Below, piece by piece: positions 20,125 to 32,477 of a stretch of DNA of 38,556 bases. The DNA is from Phytophthora quininea (lineage: Eukaryota; Oomycota; Peronosporomycetes; Peronosporales; Peronosporaceae). How positions within the stretch are numbered: the first letter of the stretch is position 1; the number at the start of each line of letters is the position of its first letter. The notes under the pieces were generated by a model. That model made no database searches, was not told the origin of the DNA, and saw only the letters and a program-made list of their open reading frames with translations. Location of the stretch: contig JAAVTG010000694.1 of the NCBI GenBank assembly GCA_011947345.1, forward strand, positions 1 through 38,556. The letters are read 5' to 3'. Position numbers and translations under genes: made by a program.

Positions 20125-20801
20125 GGATAACAGACCCATCCCGCACCCGTTTCCAAAATCCGATTTACCGCTCCCCTGCGCTTCACACGGACCCGTGCTT
20201 CCGCGCGCACGCGTCACCGCACTCCCTGCCACCCCGCCACTAACTCTGGACCCTCTCCGGAGCTTCCAACACATCCTACTCGACGCAGCATCGCCTGTAT
20301 CGCACCACATCGAATACCCCGTTCACGACGCTCATGGACGTCGGATTAGCTCGTGGCGGGTCGTCATGGCAATGGGGAGGTAGCAACACGGTCTGACAAG
20401 GATCGAGCGCCAAGTTGGAGCGACTCGCATCGGTCGGCAGGCGGGTTCGATGTGTCCGCCCTTGGAGGCGTCAGCCTTAAGACAACTCGTTCCCGTGACG
20501 TCGAAAGCCACGTCTCGCTCTTCACACACGCTGGGGCGTCCTCTAGTTGCGTCCAATACGCCTTACCTTCGATACGACCGACTTCCATGAATGTACCTTA
20601 CCTTCGATACGACCGACTTCCATGAATGTAAAGTCGGCTCGATGCGCTCCATACTTCCAAGTCTGTGGCGACGTTCCCGGTCCGAAACCTTGGTGTGGGG
20701 TTCACTCGGACGTGGGGAGGTCTGCAGCGGCTCCACAGAGCGTCCGCGAGCGCAGGAGAGGCAGTGGAGTGGTGCAAAACGCAGCATAACGAACATAAGA
20801 G

Positions 20802-20873
20802 TGCGCGTGCCCGGATTCGAACCAGGGATTTCACCGCCACAAGGTGAGGTACTGACCACTATACTACACACGC
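20802..20873 (-). tRNA. tRNA-His(GTG), unit 7
   Basis: Identical copy; the spacer between units 6 and 7 has the four-G variant. Confidence 0.96.
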
Positions 20874-20874
20874 C

Positions 20875-20947
20875 TGGAGAAGCAGGGTATCGATCCCTGT
20901 ACCTCTCGCATGCTAAGCGAGCGCTCTACCATTTGAGCTACATCCCC
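20875..20947 (-). tRNA. tRNA-Ala(AGC), unit 7
   Basis: Identical copy. Confidence 0.96.
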
Positions 20948-21624
20948 GGATAACAGACCCATCCCGCACCCGTTTCCAAAATCCGATTTACCGCTCCCCT
21001 GCGCTTCACACGGACCCGTGCTTCCGCGCGCACGCGTCACCGCACTCCCTGCCACCCCGCCACTAACTCTGGACCCTCTCCGGAGCTTCCAACACATCCT
21101 ACTCGACGCAGCATCGCCTGTATCGCACCACATCGAATACCCCGTTCACGACGCTCATGGACGTCGGATTAGCTCGTGGCGGGTCGTCATGGCAATGGGG
21201 AGGTAGCAACACGGTCTGACAAGGATCGAGCGCCAAGTTGGAGCGACTCGCATCGGTCGGCAGGCGGGTTCGATGTGTCCGCCCTTGGAGGCGTCAGCCT
21301 TAAGACAACTCGTTCCCGTGACGTCGAAAGCCACGTCTCGCTCTTCACACACGCTGGGGCGTCCTCTAGTTGCGTCCAATACGCCTTACCTTCGATACGA
21401 CCGACTTCCATGAATGTACCTTACCTTCGATACGACCGACTTCCATGAATGTAAAGTCGGCTCGATGCGCTCCATACTTCCAAGTCTGTGGCGACGTTCC
21501 CGGTCCGAAACCTTGGTGTGGGGTTCACTCGGACGTGGGGAGGTCTGCAGCGGCTCCACAGAGCGTCCGCGAGCGCAGGAGAGGCAGTGGAGTGGTGCAA
21601 AACGCAGCATAACGAACATAAGAG

Positions 21625-21696
21625 TGCGCGTGCCCGGATTCGAACCAGGGATTTCACCGCCACAAGGTGAGGTACTGACCACTATACTACACACGC
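21625..21696 (-). tRNA. tRNA-His(GTG), unit 8
   Basis: Identical copy; the spacer between units 7 and 8 has the four-G variant. Confidence 0.96.
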
Positions 21697-21697
21697 C

Positions 21698-21770
21698 TGG
21701 AGAAGCAGGGTATCGATCCCTGTACCTCTCGCATGCTAAGCGAGCGCTCTACCATTTGAGCTACATCCCC
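21698..21770 (-). tRNA. tRNA-Ala(AGC), unit 8
   Basis: Identical copy. Confidence 0.96.
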
Positions 21771-22448
21771 GGATAACAGACCCATCCCGCACCCGTTTCC
21801 AAAATCCGATTTACCGCTCCCCTGCGCTTCACACGGACCCGTGCTTCCGCGCGCACGCGTCACCGCACTCCCTGCCACCCCGCCACTAACTCTGGACCCT
21901 CTCCGGAGCTTCCAACACATCCTACTCGACGCAGCATCGCCTGTATCGCACCACATCGAATACCCCGTTCACGACGCTCATGGACGTCGGATTAGCTCGT
22001 GGCGGGTCGTCATGGCAATGGGGAGGTAGCAACACGGTCTGACAAGGATCGAGCGCCAAGTTGGAGCGACTCGCATCGGTCGGCAGGCGGGTTCGATGTG
22101 TCCGCCCTTGGAGGCGTCAGCCTTAAGACAACTCGTTCCCGTGACGTCGAAAGCCACGTCTCGCTCTTCACACACGCTGGGGGCGTCCTCTAGTTGCGTC
22201 CAATACGCCTTACCTTCGATACGACCGACTTCCATGAATGTACCTTACCTTCGATACGACCGACTTCCATGAATGTAAAGTCGGCTCGATGCGCTCCATA
22301 CTTCCAAGTCTGTGGCGACGTTCCCGGTCCGAAACCTTGGTGTGGGGTTCACTCGGACGTGGGGAGGTCTGCAGCGGCTCCACAGAGCGTCCGCGAGCGC
22401 AGGAGAGGCAGTGGAGTGGTGCAAAACGCAGCATAACGAACATAAGAG

Positions 22449-22520
22449 TGCGCGTGCCCGGATTCGAACCAGGGATTTCACCGCCACAAGGTGAGGTACT
22501 GACCACTATACTACACACGC
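22449..22520 (-). tRNA. tRNA-His(GTG), unit 9
   Basis: Start of the alternating two-unit block. Confidence 0.96.
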
Positions 22521-22521
22521 C

Positions 22522-22594
22522 TGGAGAAGCAGGGTATCGATCCCTGTACCTCTCGCATGCTAAGCGAGCGCTCTACCATTTGAGCTACATCCCC
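22522..22594 (-). tRNA. tRNA-Ala(AGC), unit 9
   Basis: Leader has the TTTCAAAA variant. Confidence 0.96.
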
Positions 22595-23271
22595 GGATAA
22601 CAGACCCATCCCGCACCCGTTTCAAAATCCGATTTACCGCTCCCCTGCGCTTCACACGGACCCGTGCTTCCGCGCGCACGCGTCACCGCACTCCCTGCCA
22701 CCCCGCCACTAACTCTGGACCCTCTCCGGAGCTTCCAACACATCCTACTCGACGCAGCATCGCCTGTATCGCACCACATCGAATACCCCGTTCACGACGC
22801 TCATGGACGTCGGATTAGCTCGTGGCGGGTCGTCATGGCAATGGGGAGGTAGCAACACGGTCTGACAAGGATCGAGCGCCAAGTTGGAGCGACTCGCATC
22901 GGTCGGCAGGCGGGTTCGATGTGTCCGCCCTTGGAGGCGTCAGCCTTAAGACAACTCGTTCCCGTGACGTCGAAAGCCACGTCTCGCTCTTCACACACGC
23001 TGGGGGCGTCCTCTAGTTGCGTCCAATACGCCTTACCTTCGATACGACCGACTTCCATGAATGTACCTTACCTTCGATACGACCGACTTCCATGAATGTA
23101 AAGTCGGCTCGATGCGCTCCATACTTCCAAGTCTGTGGCGACGTTCCCGGTCCGAAACCTTGGTGTGGGGTTCACTCGGACGTGGGGAGGTCTGCAGCGG
23201 CTCCACAGAGCGTCCGCGAGCGCAGGAGAGGCAGTGGAGTGGTGCAAAACGCAGCATAACGAACATAAGAG

Positions 23272-23343
23272 TGCGCGTGCCCGGATTCGAACCAGGGATT
23301 TCACCGCCACAAGGTGAGGTACTGACCACTATACTACACACGC
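23272..23343 (-). tRNA. tRNA-His(GTG), unit 10
   Basis: Identical copy. Confidence 0.96.
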
Positions 23344-23344
23344 C

Positions 23345-23417
23345 TGGAGAAGCAGGGTATCGATCCCTGTACCTCTCGCATGCTAAGCGAGCGCTCTACC
23401 ATTTGAGCTACATCCCC
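23345..23417 (-). tRNA. tRNA-Ala(AGC), unit 10
   Basis: Leader has TTTCCAAAA. Confidence 0.96.
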
Positions 23418-24095
23418 GGATAACAGACCCATCCCGCACCCGTTTCCAAAATCCGATTTACCGCTCCCCTGCGCTTCACACGGACCCGTGCTTCCGCGCG
23501 CACGCGTCACCGCACTCCCTGCCACCCCGCCACTAACTCTGGACCCTCTCCGGAGCTTCCAACACATCCTACTCGACGCAGCATCGCCTGTATCGCACCA
23601 CATCGAATACCCCGTTCACGACGCTCATGGACGTCGGATTAGCTCGTGGCGGGTCGTCATGGCAATGGGGAGGTAGCAACACGGTCTGACAAGGATCGAG
23701 CGCCAAGTTGGAGCGACTCGCATCGGTCGGCAGGCGGGTTCGATGTGTCCGCCCTTGGAGGCGTCAGCCTTAAGACAACTCGTTCCCGTGACGTCGAAAG
23801 CCACGTCTCGCTCTTCACACACGCTGGGGGCGTCCTCTAGTTGCGTCCAATACGCCTTACCTTCGATACGACCGACTTCCATGAATGTACCTTACCTTCG
23901 ATACGACCGACTTCCATGAATGTAAAGTCGGCTCGATGCGCTCCATACTTCCAAGTCTGTGGCGACGTTCCCGGTCCGAAACCTTGGTGTGGGGTTCACT
24001 CGGACGTGGGGAGGTCTGCAGCGGCTCCACAGAGCGTCCGCGAGCGCAGGAGAGGCAGTGGAGTGGTGCAAAACGCAGCATAACGAACATAAGAG

Positions 24096-24167
24096 TGCGC
24101 GTGCCCGGATTCGAACCAGGGATTTCACCGCCACAAGGTGAGGTACTGACCACTATACTACACACGC
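24096..24167 (-). tRNA. tRNA-His(GTG), unit 11
   Basis: Identical copy. Confidence 0.96.
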
Positions 24168-24168
24168 C

Positions 24169-24241
24169 TGGAGAAGCAGGGTATCGATCCCTGTACCTCT
24201 CGCATGCTAAGCGAGCGCTCTACCATTTGAGCTACATCCCC
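24169..24241 (-). tRNA. tRNA-Ala(AGC), unit 11
   Basis: Leader has the TTTCAAAA variant. Confidence 0.96.
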
Positions 24242-24918
24242 GGATAACAGACCCATCCCGCACCCGTTTCAAAATCCGATTTACCGCTCCCCTGCGCTTC
24301 ACACGGACCCGTGCTTCCGCGCGCACGCGTCACCGCACTCCCTGCCACCCCGCCACTAACTCTGGACCCTCTCCGGAGCTTCCAACACATCCTACTCGAC
24401 GCAGCATCGCCTGTATCGCACCACATCGAATACCCCGTTCACGACGCTCATGGACGTCGGATTAGCTCGTGGCGGGTCGTCATGGCAATGGGGAGGTAGC
24501 AACACGGTCTGACAAGGATCGAGCGCCAAGTTGGAGCGACTCGCATCGGTCGGCAGGCGGGTTCGATGTGTCCGCCCTTGGAGGCGTCAGCCTTAAGACA
24601 ACTCGTTCCCGTGACGTCGAAAGCCACGTCTCGCTCTTCACACACGCTGGGGGCGTCCTCTAGTTGCGTCCAATACGCCTTACCTTCGATACGACCGACT
24701 TCCATGAATGTACCTTACCTTCGATACGACCGACTTCCATGAATGTAAAGTCGGCTCGATGCGCTCCATACTTCCAAGTCTGTGGCGACGTTCCCGGTCC
24801 GAAACCTTGGTGTGGGGTTCACTCGGACGTGGGGAGGTCTGCAGCGGCTCCACAGAGCGTCCGCGAGCGCAGGAGAGGCAGTGGAGTGGTGCAAAACGCA
24901 GCATAACGAACATAAGAG

Positions 24919-24990
24919 TGCGCGTGCCCGGATTCGAACCAGGGATTTCACCGCCACAAGGTGAGGTACTGACCACTATACTACACACGC
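24919..24990 (-). tRNA. tRNA-His(GTG), unit 12
   Basis: Identical copy. Confidence 0.96.
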
Positions 24991-24991
24991 C

Positions 24992-25064
24992 TGGAGAAGC
25001 AGGGTATCGATCCCTGTACCTCTCGCATGCTAAGCGAGCGCTCTACCATTTGAGCTACATCCCC
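24992..25064 (-). tRNA. tRNA-Ala(AGC), unit 12
   Basis: Leader has TTTCCAAAA. Confidence 0.96.
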
Positions 25065-25742
25065 GGATAACAGACCCATCCCGCACCCGTTTCCAAAATC
25101 CGATTTACCGCTCCCCTGCGCTTCACACGGACCCGTGCTTCCGCGCGCACGCGTCACCGCACTCCCTGCCACCCCGCCACTAACTCTGGACCCTCTCCGG
25201 AGCTTCCAACACATCCTACTCGACGCAGCATCGCCTGTATCGCACCACATCGAATACCCCGTTCACGACGCTCATGGACGTCGGATTAGCTCGTGGCGGG
25301 TCGTCATGGCAATGGGGAGGTAGCAACACGGTCTGACAAGGATCGAGCGCCAAGTTGGAGCGACTCGCATCGGTCGGCAGGCGGGTTCGATGTGTCCGCC
25401 CTTGGAGGCGTCAGCCTTAAGACAACTCGTTCCCGTGACGTCGAAAGCCACGTCTCGCTCTTCACACACGCTGGGGGCGTCCTCTAGTTGCGTCCAATAC
25501 GCCTTACCTTCGATACGACCGACTTCCATGAATGTACCTTACCTTCGATACGACCGACTTCCATGAATGTAAAGTCGGCTCGATGCGCTCCATACTTCCA
25601 AGTCTGTGGCGACGTTCCCGGTCCGAAACCTTGGTGTGGGGTTCACTCGGACGTGGGGAGGTCTGCAGCGGCTCCACAGAGCGTCCGCGAGCGCAGGAGA
25701 GGCAGTGGAGTGGTGCAAAACGCAGCATAACGAACATAAGAG

Positions 25743-25814
25743 TGCGCGTGCCCGGATTCGAACCAGGGATTTCACCGCCACAAGGTGAGGTACTGACCAC
25801 TATACTACACACGC
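25743..25814 (-). tRNA. tRNA-His(GTG), unit 13
   Basis: Identical copy. Confidence 0.96.
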
Positions 25815-25815
25815 C

Positions 25816-25888
25816 TGGAGAAGCAGGGTATCGATCCCTGTACCTCTCGCATGCTAAGCGAGCGCTCTACCATTTGAGCTACATCCCC
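25816..25888 (-). tRNA. tRNA-Ala(AGC), unit 13
   Basis: Leader has the TTTCAAAA variant. Confidence 0.96.
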
Positions 25889-26565
25889 GGATAACAGACC
25901 CATCCCGCACCCGTTTCAAAATCCGATTTACCGCTCCCCTGCGCTTCACACGGACCCGTGCTTCCGCGCGCACGCGTCACCGCACTCCCTGCCACCCCGC
26001 CACTAACTCTGGACCCTCTCCGGAGCTTCCAACACATCCTACTCGACGCAGCATCGCCTGTATCGCACCACATCGAATACCCCGTTCACGACGCTCATGG
26101 ACGTCGGATTAGCTCGTGGCGGGTCGTCATGGCAATGGGGAGGTAGCAACACGGTCTGACAAGGATCGAGCGCCAAGTTGGAGCGACTCGCATCGGTCGG
26201 CAGGCGGGTTCGATGTGTCCGCCCTTGGAGGCGTCAGCCTTAAGACAACTCGTTCCCGTGACGTCGAAAGCCACGTCTCGCTCTTCACACACGCTGGGGG
26301 CGTCCTCTAGTTGCGTCCAATACGCCTTACCTTCGATACGACCGACTTCCATGAATGTACCTTACCTTCGATACGACCGACTTCCATGAATGTAAAGTCG
26401 GCTCGATGCGCTCCATACTTCCAAGTCTGTGGCGACGTTCCCGGTCCGAAACCTTGGTGTGGGGTTCACTCGGACGTGGGGAGGTCTGCAGCGGCTCCAC
26501 AGAGCGTCCGCGAGCGCAGGAGAGGCAGTGGAGTGGTGCAAAACGCAGCATAACGAACATAAGAG

Positions 26566-26637
26566 TGCGCGTGCCCGGATTCGAACCAGGGATTTCACCG
26601 CCACAAGGTGAGGTACTGACCACTATACTACACACGC
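26566..26637 (-). tRNA. tRNA-His(GTG), unit 14
   Basis: Identical copy. Confidence 0.96.
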
Positions 26638-26638
26638 C

Positions 26639-26711
26639 TGGAGAAGCAGGGTATCGATCCCTGTACCTCTCGCATGCTAAGCGAGCGCTCTACCATTTGA
26701 GCTACATCCCC
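26639..26711 (-). tRNA. tRNA-Ala(AGC), unit 14
   Basis: Leader has TTTCCAAAA. Confidence 0.96.
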
Positions 26712-27389
26712 GGATAACAGACCCATCCCGCACCCGTTTCCAAAATCCGATTTACCGCTCCCCTGCGCTTCACACGGACCCGTGCTTCCGCGCGCACGCG
26801 TCACCGCACTCCCTGCCACCCCGCCACTAACTCTGGACCCTCTCCGGAGCTTCCAACACATCCTACTCGACGCAGCATCGCCTGTATCGCACCACATCGA
26901 ATACCCCGTTCACGACGCTCATGGACGTCGGATTAGCTCGTGGCGGGTCGTCATGGCAATGGGGAGGTAGCAACACGGTCTGACAAGGATCGAGCGCCAA
27001 GTTGGAGCGACTCGCATCGGTCGGCAGGCGGGTTCGATGTGTCCGCCCTTGGAGGCGTCAGCCTTAAGACAACTCGTTCCCGTGACGTCGAAAGCCACGT
27101 CTCGCTCTTCACACACGCTGGGGGCGTCCTCTAGTTGCGTCCAATACGCCTTACCTTCGATACGACCGACTTCCATGAATGTACCTTACCTTCGATACGA
27201 CCGACTTCCATGAATGTAAAGTCGGCTCGATGCGCTCCATACTTCCAAGTCTGTGGCGACGTTCCCGGTCCGAAACCTTGGTGTGGGGTTCACTCGGACG
27301 TGGGGAGGTCTGCAGCGGCTCCACAGAGCGTCCGCGAGCGCAGGAGAGGCAGTGGAGTGGTGCAAAACGCAGCATAACGAACATAAGAG

Positions 27390-27461
27390 TGCGCGTGCCC
27401 GGATTCGAACCAGGGATTTCACCGCCACAAGGTGAGGTACTGACCACTATACTACACACGC
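27390..27461 (-). tRNA. tRNA-His(GTG), unit 15
   Basis: Identical copy. Confidence 0.96.
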
Positions 27462-27462
27462 C

Positions 27463-27535
27463 TGGAGAAGCAGGGTATCGATCCCTGTACCTCTCGCATG
27501 CTAAGCGAGCGCTCTACCATTTGAGCTACATCCCC
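27463..27535 (-). tRNA. tRNA-Ala(AGC), unit 15
   Basis: Leader has TTTCAAAA and the four-G variant together (822-bp spacing to unit 16). Confidence 0.96.
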
Positions 27536-28211
27536 GGATAACAGACCCATCCCGCACCCGTTTCAAAATCCGATTTACCGCTCCCCTGCGCTTCACACGG
27601 ACCCGTGCTTCCGCGCGCACGCGTCACCGCACTCCCTGCCACCCCGCCACTAACTCTGGACCCTCTCCGGAGCTTCCAACACATCCTACTCGACGCAGCA
27701 TCGCCTGTATCGCACCACATCGAATACCCCGTTCACGACGCTCATGGACGTCGGATTAGCTCGTGGCGGGTCGTCATGGCAATGGGGAGGTAGCAACACG
27801 GTCTGACAAGGATCGAGCGCCAAGTTGGAGCGACTCGCATCGGTCGGCAGGCGGGTTCGATGTGTCCGCCCTTGGAGGCGTCAGCCTTAAGACAACTCGT
27901 TCCCGTGACGTCGAAAGCCACGTCTCGCTCTTCACACACGCTGGGGCGTCCTCTAGTTGCGTCCAATACGCCTTACCTTCGATACGACCGACTTCCATGA
28001 ATGTACCTTACCTTCGATACGACCGACTTCCATGAATGTAAAGTCGGCTCGATGCGCTCCATACTTCCAAGTCTGTGGCGACGTTCCCGGTCCGAAACCT
28101 TGGTGTGGGGTTCACTCGGACGTGGGGAGGTCTGCAGCGGCTCCACAGAGCGTCCGCGAGCGCAGGAGAGGCAGTGGAGTGGTGCAAAACGCAGCATAAC
28201 GAACATAAGAG

Positions 28212-28283
28212 TGCGCGTGCCCGGATTCGAACCAGGGATTTCACCGCCACAAGGTGAGGTACTGACCACTATACTACACACGC
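28212..28283 (-). tRNA. tRNA-His(GTG), unit 16
   Basis: First of the run of units spaced exactly 824 bp. Confidence 0.96.
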
Positions 28284-28284
28284 C

Positions 28285-28357
28285 TGGAGAAGCAGGGTAT
28301 CGATCCCTGTACCTCTCGCATGCTAAGCGAGCGCTCTACCATTTGAGCTACATCCCC
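28285..28357 (-). tRNA. tRNA-Ala(AGC), unit 16
   Basis: Identical copy. Confidence 0.96.
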
Positions 28358-29035
28358 GGATAACAGACCCATCCCGCACCCGTTTCCAAAATCCGATTTA
28401 CCGCTCCCCTGCGCTTCACACGGACCCGTGCTTCCGCGCGCACGCGTCACCGCACTCCCTGCCACCCCGCCACTAACTCTGGACCCTCTCCGGAGCTTCC
28501 AACACATCCTACTCGACGCAGCATCGCCTGTATCGCACCACATCGAATACCCCGTTCACGACGCTCATGGACGTCGGATTAGCTCGTGGCGGGTCGTCAT
28601 GGCAATGGGGAGGTAGCAACACGGTCTGACAAGGATCGAGCGCCAAGTTGGAGCGACTCGCATCGGTCGGCAGGCGGGTTCGATGTGTCCGCCCTTGGAG
28701 GCGTCAGCCTTAAGACAACTCGTTCCCGTGACGTCGAAAGCCACGTCTCGCTCTTCACACACGCTGGGGGCGTCCTCTAGTTGCGTCCAATACGCCTTAC
28801 CTTCGATACGACCGACTTCCATGAATGTACCTTACCTTCGATACGACCGACTTCCATGAATGTAAAGTCGGCTCGATGCGCTCCATACTTCCAAGTCTGT
28901 GGCGACGTTCCCGGTCCGAAACCTTGGTGTGGGGTTCACTCGGACGTGGGGAGGTCTGCAGCGGCTCCACAGAGCGTCCGCGAGCGCAGGAGAGGCAGTG
29001 GAGTGGTGCAAAACGCAGCATAACGAACATAAGAG

Positions 29036-29107
29036 TGCGCGTGCCCGGATTCGAACCAGGGATTTCACCGCCACAAGGTGAGGTACTGACCACTATACTA
29101 CACACGC
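29036..29107 (-). tRNA. tRNA-His(GTG), unit 17
   Basis: Identical copy, 824-bp spacing. Confidence 0.96.
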
Positions 29108-29108
29108 C

Positions 29109-29181
29109 TGGAGAAGCAGGGTATCGATCCCTGTACCTCTCGCATGCTAAGCGAGCGCTCTACCATTTGAGCTACATCCCC
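29109..29181 (-). tRNA. tRNA-Ala(AGC), unit 17
   Basis: Identical copy. Confidence 0.96.
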
Positions 29182-29859
29182 GGATAACAGACCCATCCCG
29201 CACCCGTTTCCAAAATCCGATTTACCGCTCCCCTGCGCTTCACACGGACCCGTGCTTCCGCGCGCACGCGTCACCGCACTCCCTGCCACCCCGCCACTAA
29301 CTCTGGACCCTCTCCGGAGCTTCCAACACATCCTACTCGACGCAGCATCGCCTGTATCGCACCACATCGAATACCCCGTTCACGACGCTCATGGACGTCG
29401 GATTAGCTCGTGGCGGGTCGTCATGGCAATGGGGAGGTAGCAACACGGTCTGACAAGGATCGAGCGCCAAGTTGGAGCGACTCGCATCGGTCGGCAGGCG
29501 GGTTCGATGTGTCCGCCCTTGGAGGCGTCAGCCTTAAGACAACTCGTTCCCGTGACGTCGAAAGCCACGTCTCGCTCTTCACACACGCTGGGGGCGTCCT
29601 CTAGTTGCGTCCAATACGCCTTACCTTCGATACGACCGACTTCCATGAATGTACCTTACCTTCGATACGACCGACTTCCATGAATGTAAAGTCGGCTCGA
29701 TGCGCTCCATACTTCCAAGTCTGTGGCGACGTTCCCGGTCCGAAACCTTGGTGTGGGGTTCACTCGGACGTGGGGAGGTCTGCAGCGGCTCCACAGAGCG
29801 TCCGCGAGCGCAGGAGAGGCAGTGGAGTGGTGCAAAACGCAGCATAACGAACATAAGAG

Positions 29860-29931
29860 TGCGCGTGCCCGGATTCGAACCAGGGATTTCACCGCCACAA
29901 GGTGAGGTACTGACCACTATACTACACACGC
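29860..29931 (-). tRNA. tRNA-His(GTG), unit 18
   Basis: Identical copy, 824-bp spacing. Confidence 0.96.
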
Positions 29932-29932
29932 C

Positions 29933-30005
29933 TGGAGAAGCAGGGTATCGATCCCTGTACCTCTCGCATGCTAAGCGAGCGCTCTACCATTTGAGCTACA
30001 TCCCC
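29933..30005 (-). tRNA. tRNA-Ala(AGC), unit 18
   Basis: Identical copy. Confidence 0.96.
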
Positions 30006-30683
30006 GGATAACAGACCCATCCCGCACCCGTTTCCAAAATCCGATTTACCGCTCCCCTGCGCTTCACACGGACCCGTGCTTCCGCGCGCACGCGTCACCG
30101 CACTCCCTGCCACCCCGCCACTAACTCTGGACCCTCTCCGGAGCTTCCAACACATCCTACTCGACGCAGCATCGCCTGTATCGCACCACATCGAATACCC
30201 CGTTCACGACGCTCATGGACGTCGGATTAGCTCGTGGCGGGTCGTCATGGCAATGGGGAGGTAGCAACACGGTCTGACAAGGATCGAGCGCCAAGTTGGA
30301 GCGACTCGCATCGGTCGGCAGGCGGGTTCGATGTGTCCGCCCTTGGAGGCGTCAGCCTTAAGACAACTCGTTCCCGTGACGTCGAAAGCCACGTCTCGCT
30401 CTTCACACACGCTGGGGGCGTCCTCTAGTTGCGTCCAATACGCCTTACCTTCGATACGACCGACTTCCATGAATGTACCTTACCTTCGATACGACCGACT
30501 TCCATGAATGTAAAGTCGGCTCGATGCGCTCCATACTTCCAAGTCTGTGGCGACGTTCCCGGTCCGAAACCTTGGTGTGGGGTTCACTCGGACGTGGGGA
30601 GGTCTGCAGCGGCTCCACAGAGCGTCCGCGAGCGCAGGAGAGGCAGTGGAGTGGTGCAAAACGCAGCATAACGAACATAAGAG

Positions 30684-30755
30684 TGCGCGTGCCCGGATTC
30701 GAACCAGGGATTTCACCGCCACAAGGTGAGGTACTGACCACTATACTACACACGC
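30684..30755 (-). tRNA. tRNA-His(GTG), unit 19
   Basis: Identical copy, 824-bp spacing. Confidence 0.96.
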
Positions 30756-30756
30756 C

Positions 30757-30829
30757 TGGAGAAGCAGGGTATCGATCCCTGTACCTCTCGCATGCTAAGC
30801 GAGCGCTCTACCATTTGAGCTACATCCCC
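30757..30829 (-). tRNA. tRNA-Ala(AGC), unit 19
   Basis: Identical copy. Confidence 0.96.
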
Positions 30830-31507
30830 GGATAACAGACCCATCCCGCACCCGTTTCCAAAATCCGATTTACCGCTCCCCTGCGCTTCACACGGACCCG
30901 TGCTTCCGCGCGCACGCGTCACCGCACTCCCTGCCACCCCGCCACTAACTCTGGACCCTCTCCGGAGCTTCCAACACATCCTACTCGACGCAGCATCGCC
31001 TGTATCGCACCACATCGAATACCCCGTTCACGACGCTCATGGACGTCGGATTAGCTCGTGGCGGGTCGTCATGGCAATGGGGAGGTAGCAACACGGTCTG
31101 ACAAGGATCGAGCGCCAAGTTGGAGCGACTCGCATCGGTCGGCAGGCGGGTTCGATGTGTCCGCCCTTGGAGGCGTCAGCCTTAAGACAACTCGTTCCCG
31201 TGACGTCGAAAGCCACGTCTCGCTCTTCACACACGCTGGGGGCGTCCTCTAGTTGCGTCCAATACGCCTTACCTTCGATACGACCGACTTCCATGAATGT
31301 ACCTTACCTTCGATACGACCGACTTCCATGAATGTAAAGTCGGCTCGATGCGCTCCATACTTCCAAGTCTGTGGCGACGTTCCCGGTCCGAAACCTTGGT
31401 GTGGGGTTCACTCGGACGTGGGGAGGTCTGCAGCGGCTCCACAGAGCGTCCGCGAGCGCAGGAGAGGCAGTGGAGTGGTGCAAAACGCAGCATAACGAAC
31501 ATAAGAG

Positions 31508-31579
31508 TGCGCGTGCCCGGATTCGAACCAGGGATTTCACCGCCACAAGGTGAGGTACTGACCACTATACTACACACGC
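31508..31579 (-). tRNA. tRNA-His(GTG), unit 20
   Basis: Identical copy, 824-bp spacing. Confidence 0.96.
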
Positions 31580-31580
31580 C

Positions 31581-31653
31581 TGGAGAAGCAGGGTATCGAT
31601 CCCTGTACCTCTCGCATGCTAAGCGAGCGCTCTACCATTTGAGCTACATCCCC
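31581..31653 (-). tRNA. tRNA-Ala(AGC), unit 20
   Basis: Identical copy. Confidence 0.96.
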
Positions 31654-32331
31654 GGATAACAGACCCATCCCGCACCCGTTTCCAAAATCCGATTTACCGC
31701 TCCCCTGCGCTTCACACGGACCCGTGCTTCCGCGCGCACGCGTCACCGCACTCCCTGCCACCCCGCCACTAACTCTGGACCCTCTCCGGAGCTTCCAACA
31801 CATCCTACTCGACGCAGCATCGCCTGTATCGCACCACATCGAATACCCCGTTCACGACGCTCATGGACGTCGGATTAGCTCGTGGCGGGTCGTCATGGCA
31901 ATGGGGAGGTAGCAACACGGTCTGACAAGGATCGAGCGCCAAGTTGGAGCGACTCGCATCGGTCGGCAGGCGGGTTCGATGTGTCCGCCCTTGGAGGCGT
32001 CAGCCTTAAGACAACTCGTTCCCGTGACGTCGAAAGCCACGTCTCGCTCTTCACACACGCTGGGGGCGTCCTCTAGTTGCGTCCAATACGCCTTACCTTC
32101 GATACGACCGACTTCCATGAATGTACCTTACCTTCGATACGACCGACTTCCATGAATGTAAAGTCGGCTCGATGCGCTCCATACTTCCAAGTCTGTGGCG
32201 ACGTTCCCGGTCCGAAACCTTGGTGTGGGGTTCACTCGGACGTGGGGAGGTCTGCAGCGGCTCCACAGAGCGTCCGCGAGCGCAGGAGAGGCAGTGGAGT
32301 GGTGCAAAACGCAGCATAACGAACATAAGAG

Positions 32332-32403
32332 TGCGCGTGCCCGGATTCGAACCAGGGATTTCACCGCCACAAGGTGAGGTACTGACCACTATACTACACA
32401 CGC
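32332..32403 (-). tRNA. tRNA-His(GTG), unit 21
   Basis: Last of the 824-bp run. Confidence 0.96.
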
Positions 32404-32404
32404 C

Positions 32405-32477
32405 TGGAGAAGCAGGGTATCGATCCCTGTACCTCTCGCATGCTAAGCGAGCGCTCTACCATTTGAGCTACATCCCC
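32405..32477 (-). tRNA. tRNA-Ala(AGC), unit 21
   Basis: Identical copy. Confidence 0.96.

Larger units (their letters stand above)
22449..27535 (-). repeat. Two-unit higher-order repeat (units 9-15)
   Basis: Spacers right of units 9, 11, 13 and 15 (near 22620, 24270, 25915 and 27562) have TTTCAAAA. Those right of units 10, 12 and 14 have TTTCCAAAA. Unit spacing alternates 823 and 824 accordingly, so a 1,647-bp dimer appears to have been copied as a block. Confidence 0.75.
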
